A DNA stretch of 64,000 bases. Source: Mactromeris polynyma. Lineage: Eukaryota; Mollusca; Bivalvia; Venerida; Mactridae. Position numbers and translations under genes: made by a program. Numbering within the stretch: position 1 is the first letter of the stretch; the number at the start of each line of letters is the position of its first letter. This document shows positions 58,461-64,000 of this stretch, one piece after another. Location of the stretch: contig JASFXZ010000001.1 of the NCBI GenBank assembly GCA_032209605.1, forward strand, positions 20,974,256 to 21,038,255. The letters are read 5' to 3'. The notes beneath the pieces are model-generated. The model was given only the letters and a program-made list of their open reading frames with translations. It searched no databases and was not told the origin of the DNA.

Positions 58461-60636
58461 AGGTGCACATTTTCTGTATGATTTCCCAAGTAATCAGTAT
58501 TCACATGCCTTACACAGCAATTAGAACGTTCCTCTGTCTTACTTCAGTTTCATCTCGACTGTTCTGAAATAAATATTACCACAGGGGATTGTCTAGAGTT
58601 CTCTCTCTTTATTCCTTCTAGAGTTATCTCCCTTTGTCCCTTCTATAGTATAGTACATATATATAGTACATGGTGTGAAAAGCTTTAGACTCCTTAAACT
58701 CTGTATAGAGACATATATATATATAATAGAATGGGAAAAGGGAGGGAACTCATGACAATCTCCTGTGCGTGTAACAAAGAGGTATTGTTGTAGGTTGGTT
58801 GTTGACAGTTTTTGGGTTCACAAAAGTGGGATTGTTTGGGTTTTTAATCCACTTTCAGTTATAGCTCATAAGTTTAACACAGTTACAATCGTACATATTG
58901 GATCTAAGGTGTTGTCTTTGTTGTAGACAGATTATTCGCTTTCATTTGTGCAGAAAAACTATATAAACTGTATAATAAAGCTGCTTGCTGCTTGTCTGTT
59001 TTGAAAAAACTGTACGATCGATATTGTTGTTCATCATCTTCAGCGTGTCCACAAACAAATTAATAGTTTTTCAGCTTAGTGTCCGAGAAAGTTTAATTCT
59101 GAAACCGTTATGGAACCCACACATGAGTGTATGCATCCACATGTGACACTCTAGTTTTAGATATTATTCTTGCACATTATTTAACCTGTTCCATAAAAAC
59201 CTGTATTAGTGACGGTGGTTAATATGTTGAGTATTTTGCATTTTATTTTTGACGTCACAAAACTAAGTGCTTACTCTGAAGTGTTTAGATGGCTGGATTT
59301 TGATTTAGAGTATTTAATGAAAATGTTTATAAATGTTGTGTATTTTGTGTTTTCCTCTTGAAAAACAGAAGCTTTTTAAGTATGAATGTACATTTGAGTA
59401 AAGCATTTCTGACACGATATCATATTGTAGTTTACTTTTGCTTTTTGTTCTTAATATAGGAATCACTATAAAAAGAAATGCAGACATCTGAATTTAGAAA
59501 AATTTATTTATCTGTTAAAGAATGTAAAAACATGAAAATTGAGTTTTTGGTCACTAATACAGATTTTGTCGTGGAACAGCACATTTAGTTCATATCTCAT
59601 ATAATCCTTATACATGTACCTATCACAATGTTACAATATAAATTGATTAAGCACGAAAGTTAAGTCAATTTTTTAATATATTTCTAATTGGCCACATTAT
59701 GCCAAAAAATATAATTAAGTCCACCAAGTACTTCTGTATATAGACCCAAATATTAATTGAAAAAATATATGTAGACTTTTTATTTACTCATTCATTTTAC
59801 AATCTCTTTTATCATTTTGTATGCAAAGATGGCATCTCTGATTTTCCAGTTCAAGTAAAAATGTGTTGACTTATATTACTTACAACCAGAAAGGCACTTT
59901 TTATTTACTGTACATTTCTGATGTTTTTCAGACCCGGAACACAGTATCCAATACTAACCATCTGACTTCTTCTCATAATGGATGAAATAGGAGACTTTCA
60001 GTGAAATACTCTTCAGCTTTTCTGACAAATTCATGTGTTCCATTTTTTATGTACACACAGTACATTTGAAAAGATACATAAATATTTCTTGGTTGCAGAT
60101 GCAATAACGATTATCTGCATTATTCATTTTTTAATTTTCAGTACATTCAAGTTTTTTCAATATACAATGACGTATTAAGGTTGCTTTTATGATATCTGAA
60201 AAGCAAGATTATGAGTGAACAAGGAAAGAAAAGGGTTCAAATTTTAATAAATACTCGTTTACTTTCCATAAATTATATGTATTTTAGTTCAGATTCTTTG
60301 TTTACATTTTTTATTATCAATGTTTTACATTTTATGTAAGTGCTTTTGTAAGTTACGTGATATTATTATAACAATGGTTGTAGTGTTTACGAAAAAGATT
60401 TGTTAAGTTGTAAAACGGCCAGTGACGTTGAAAATCTTAAGGCTGTATAATTATTTATATGTATAGTGCAATATGTTATTGTTTATTTATTTGTTTGGAT
60501 GTTCGTCCCCTTGTTCATGCATTCTTTCATTTGTTTGTGCTTATAAGCGTTAATGATCACATTTATGCCAAATTATAAAAGTACTTGTTCACTGTCTCTA
60601 CCTACCCACCGAAAATATTGTGTGCAGCAATTTTAG
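58461..60636 (+). other. CTNS 3' UTR and downstream sequence
   Basis: No coding exon. AATAAA words occur from about 58569 onward, so the 3' UTR end is not fixed. Contains the palindromic MITE at 58580-58767. Confidence 0.5.
58580..58767. mobile_element. Palindromic MITE, longer copy
   Basis: CACAGGGGATTGTCTAGAGT to CATGACAATCTCCTGTG, with a duplicated left-arm phrase (AGAGTTCTCTC, AGAGTTATCTC) and a longer AT-rich centre than the others. Confidence 0.75.
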
Positions 60637-60822
60637 CTCACCTGAGCACGAAGTGCCTCGCTCTTTATATGTGTATGGTGGAAACTTTAAACAACATCTC
60701 CTAAAACTGCTAAATGGATTTTGACTGAACTTGACAGGCATGATCCTTAGATGGTCCTAATTCAGCCAAAATGGCGGTGTACTCAGTTGAGCAATATTGG
60801 GCCATCATGGTCCCCTTGTTTT
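60637..60822 (+). mobile_element. AGCTCACCTGAGCAC repeat, short copy
   Basis: Starts AGCTCACCTGAGCACGAAGT and ends GGGCCATCATGGTCCCCTTG. Shares with 40301-41008 the phrases TGGTGGAAACT, ACAACATCTCCT, AATGGATTTTG and ATGATCCTT. Internally deleted relative to that copy. Confidence 0.8.
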
Positions 60823-61179
60823 ATTTGCTAACAGCAGGAAAGTCTTGATCAAAATAACTATAGTTGACCAATTATCAACCAAGTGTTGTTATTTTTACAA
60901 TAAACTGGCAGCCTACCTACCCAACTACGCTAAGTATGGTCGAAAGAGAGTAAACTAGGACTTGTTATTGCGGTCTTAGTCTGTTATATTTTGTGTGACT
61001 TATTCAATAAAATTTAAATTATTGTTTCATAGAATTATTAGAGGTTGAAAGTAAGTGAGACCATCATTTGCAAACCAGTACATTTTGTAAGCAACATTTC
61101 GCTTGAAATCTAAATTAGCAAGCCAATGTATTTGACCGTACCTATTCAGTTTTTGCTCCATTGGGTGGGGGGGGGCAAA

Positions 61180-61435
61180 CTGACCCTGGGGATTTAGTCG
61201 ATTTGTCTATTTTAGAGTCTAGTTCACCACCATAGAGCCAGGCACTTTGTCTAAATACCCACAGTGGGAGATGCTAATTCTTCACTTCTTGGATCTATTG
61301 AAAATTTGGCCAAAGTCTATTTCCTGGCACCCAGAATCATTTGGCTTGTCAAATACCCACCTGTCTGAAATCATCTTCTGTCTAAAGTCCTGTGTATCCC
61401 TGCCCCTCCCCCTTGGGCAAAAGATTGATAAATGC
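61180..61435 (+). repeat. Dispersed repeat of about 250 bp (TTGATAAATGCATAA family)
   Basis: AGCCAGGCACTTTGTCTAAA, CACAGTGGGAG, CAAAGTCTATTTCCTGG, ATCATCTTCTGT, CCCTTGGGCAAAAGATTGAT and AAATGCATAA in order. Confidence 0.75.
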
Positions 61436-61939
61436 ATAACCGAAATTAAGTTTTTTAAATAAATACTGGGGTAGAAATTCGATTGAATAGATTCTGCAAG
61501 AGAAAAAAAATGTTATGTTACTTCAACACTATATTGTCTTCCACGTGTTAGAACAAAAAGATTGTATGGCAATTTATGATACTTTCAATTGTTGATATTG
61601 ATATTTTGGTGCTTTGATATTGGGATCAGATATCAGATGTCCGAAGTACGGACGGTTTAATTTGGTATCATCTTTTTATTTGACAATCAATAGCTCAGCC
61701 ACTATTTTGTTACAAGTGTAGGAAAATAGAATTCTACCTACGCTACGTAGGTAAAATAGCTGTGCCATTTCTTATGGGTAGGACAAAGTTGTCCCTATCT
61801 TTAGATAGGTAACGTGATCTGACAATGCTAGCTTTGCTATACAAAATGGCGTCCCTGCGGAACAATGTCATGTGGTCTTATGGATGCCATTTTGTAGGTA
61901 GCGAAGTGTTTCAGCTGCTATGGTTTGATTAATGAAGAT

Positions 61940-62112
61940 TTTACCTCGTTTATTCGACAACCTTTTGTCTTAATACTTGGTATTATCCAAAATAAATATC
62001 AGGTCCGATTTATCTTCTTAGGCATGTCAAATTGAAATGGGCTATTCGAAACCTTACATTATTTGAAATAAAATTTAGGACCCGATGAATTCTAATGAAC
62101 AAGGTCCGACTG
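61940..62112 (-). mobile_element. Short TA-flanked MITE, copy 3, inverted
   Basis: Right end AACAAGGTCCGACTG-TA; the reverse complement reads in the same order as 10044-10209 and 56933-57107. Confidence 0.75.
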
Positions 62113-62300
62113 TATTTTGTCATAATATTTCCAGTTTTATTTGCATTCTGGTTCAAACTTTTCTTGTACATGATATTTATAATTTTGGTACTAAGAATAC
62201 CTGTAGCTCATGAAGTATTAGTAAAAGTATTAAGTTGGTCTTTAATTCTGAACAAAGGTAAGATTTCATGTTGGTTTGTAAATCATCTGTTACTTTTTGT

Positions 62301-62424
62301 CTCAGGAGAATGTCAAAGAGTTCTTTCCCTTTATCCCATCTAGAGTTCTCTCCCTTTGCCTCTTCTGTGTACTTATACTATAGAAGGAGGAGCACGGGGA
62401 TAGAACTCCTGACAATCTCCTGTG
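62301..62424. mobile_element. Palindromic MITE
   Basis: CTCAGGAGAATGTCAAAGAG to CTGACAATCTCCTGTG with inverted arms and centre TACTTATACTATAGAAGG. Confidence 0.75.
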
Positions 62425-63264
62425 CTCGTTGTTATAATGTTTTATTCTGTACAATACTCAAGCTAATTTGAACATAATTATCATTTTAATTTAAAAGTTG
62501 ATGATATAAATATGAGCTGCACCACAAAAAAACCTGTATTAGTGTCCAAAAATTCCATTTCTGATTTTTACGTAAATATTCTAACAGATATATTTTTAAA
62601 CTCTCGATTCATACCAAAACTATTAAAAGTGGACATCTACTTTTCATTTTATAGCAATTCCAATATTAAGAACAATATGCAAAAGTTAGCTACAAAATGA
62701 CGTTGTCACGTCAGAATGTACATAATTTTTAAAAAACCTGTTTTTCTAATGGAAAAAAAAGGATACTTACAAATATTTCTTCGTTAGTTATTTCTATACA
62801 TCACAATTAAACCTCCAATAACATCTTCTGACAAAGCGCTTAGTTTCTGACATCAAAACTTTGATTGGGAAATATTCGACGTCCTGACCCAAGTCACTAA
62901 TACATGTTTTGTCATGGTGATGCTCGTATACGACTTTACACTTTTTGTAAATGGAATATAATGTACTTGATGATCATGAATGAAATATTTCAAGGTCACA
63001 TACAAAGCTTTGAAATGTACTAAATTCAACAATTATTATTGATTATATTACAGTTATTAATATACATATTGTAGAATAACGAAATGCATGTTTTTTTTAA
63101 TTTCTGTTTTATTCTATTTTTAGGTTGTTTTTTTTCTCAAACACTTGCTTAATGTTATTTGTTCATTTTGTATAAATTTCTTCCAATTTTGGAAACGTTT
63201 TCTATCATATTTACCTCAAATATTTACCATGTTGTTCCTAATTCATAATCAAACATCATTTTGG

Positions 63265-63495
63265 GGTGGAATTGACCCATGGGAAGTAGACAATTTCGTT
63301 TTTGGGGTATAATTCCCCAGACTCGAGCCAAGCATTTTGTCTAAATACAAACAGTGGGCAAACATACACCTTCACGTCTAGAATCTATTATAATCTGGCC
63401 AGTCTCCCCCCACGGAAACCCAGAATTATTTCTTCTATCTGAAGTCAGGTGTATTCCTGCCACCCCTGGGGCAGAACATTGATAAATGCGTTATG
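63265..63495 (+). repeat. Dispersed repeat of about 250 bp (TTGATAAATGCATAA family)
   Basis: GAGCCAAGCATTTTGTCTAA, CAGTGGGCAAAC, GGAAACCCAGAATTATT, CTGAAGTC and ATTGATAAATGCGTTA in the family order. Confidence 0.72.
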
Positions 63496-64000
63496 CTGCA
63501 ATATATTTGTGTAATACTGTTTAGAAGAATCATGATGTATTTCTGTATTGTGATAAAACGTATTTCAATAAATTCTCTTTAAAAATGACTGCTTTTTGTT
63601 CCATCTGTTTTATGCAGTGTATGTATGCGCTTTGAATTATGTATGTCTCAAACATGACGCAAACAGACATTCATAAATCCTCCATCAATTGTTTGACGGG
63701 TGTTTCCTTGGCAATGAGAAGTTGGTTACAATGGTTGCAGAGTGCTTCCTTTGAGATTGGAGTGTGAAAATGAGAGTTGAAGAAAGATTTTGGTGCCGAG
63801 TAACAGTTACGATCCAGATTCTCAAGATATTCTGTGGTCTATCAGTAGAGTCCGGATTCAGCTGTAGAATATGTCTGATTGTGCGCAGAACCTTTTCTGA
63901 AGCAGCATATTATACAAACAATGCACATATTTTGCATAATCTCCGGAATAAGAACAAACACAAGTTTTGTACACATTGGATCATTTAATGGTACTATTTC

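Larger units (their letters stand above)
60823..64000. other. Gene-free 3' end of the window
   Basis: Only repeats and AT-rich DNA could be recognised. Open frames here are short and overlap repeats. Confidence 0.5.

Noticed and set aside
1..64000. tRNA and rRNA genes
   Set aside because: No A/B-box or cloverleaf-like sequence or rRNA core was recognised by eye; a tRNAscan run would be needed to be certain.

Overview
The window is animal nuclear DNA, most likely from a bivalve or closely related mollusc. It is AT-rich, its genes are split by GT-AG introns, and it is crowded with small DNA transposons, including sequences beginning AGCTCACCTGAGCAC that I associate with bivalve genomes. Species cannot be fixed from sequence alone. 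All gene models below were built by hand, joining exons by splice consensus, codon phase and resemblance to known families.

Layout: (1) 2723-13609, minus strand: a ten-coding-exon vasculin (GPBP1/GPBP1L1) gene, 472 aa, with repeat-filled introns. (2) 15482-19816: a pogo/Tigger-like element of about 0.5 kb split by a 3.8 kb hAT transposon that carries an intact two-exon transposase. (3) 22007-48238: a head-to-tail duplication. Unit 1 (22007-31840) and unit 2 (31841-48238) each hold an intact three-exon gene for a small protein (216 and 217 aa) with one death effector domain (DED) and a conserved acidic tail. Unit 2 is larger because about 7.8 kb of mobile DNA, including a dead LINE and a foldback element, lies in its first intron. 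(4) 47253-51317, minus strand: MRPL55, a mitochondrial ribosomal protein. Its last exon lies inside unit 2, and its first intron holds a 5'-truncated LINE. (5) 51600-58460, plus strand: a nine-exon cystinosin (CTNS) gene, the lysosomal cystine exporter. It is divergent from MRPL55 across 282 bp that contain two TFEB/MITF-type M-boxes. (6) 58461-64000: no gene recognised, only repeats.

The genes do not form an operon. Vasculin (transcription), MRPL55 (mitochondrial translation) and CTNS (lysosomal export) look like ordinary housekeeping genes. The accessory interest is the DED pair, which probably acts in death-receptor or innate immune signalling. Its two copies are mosaic: the DED exon is about 14% different in nucleotides, while the downstream exons differ by only about 4-6%. 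The two units also act as each other's empty-site control, which reveals several mobile-element insertions.
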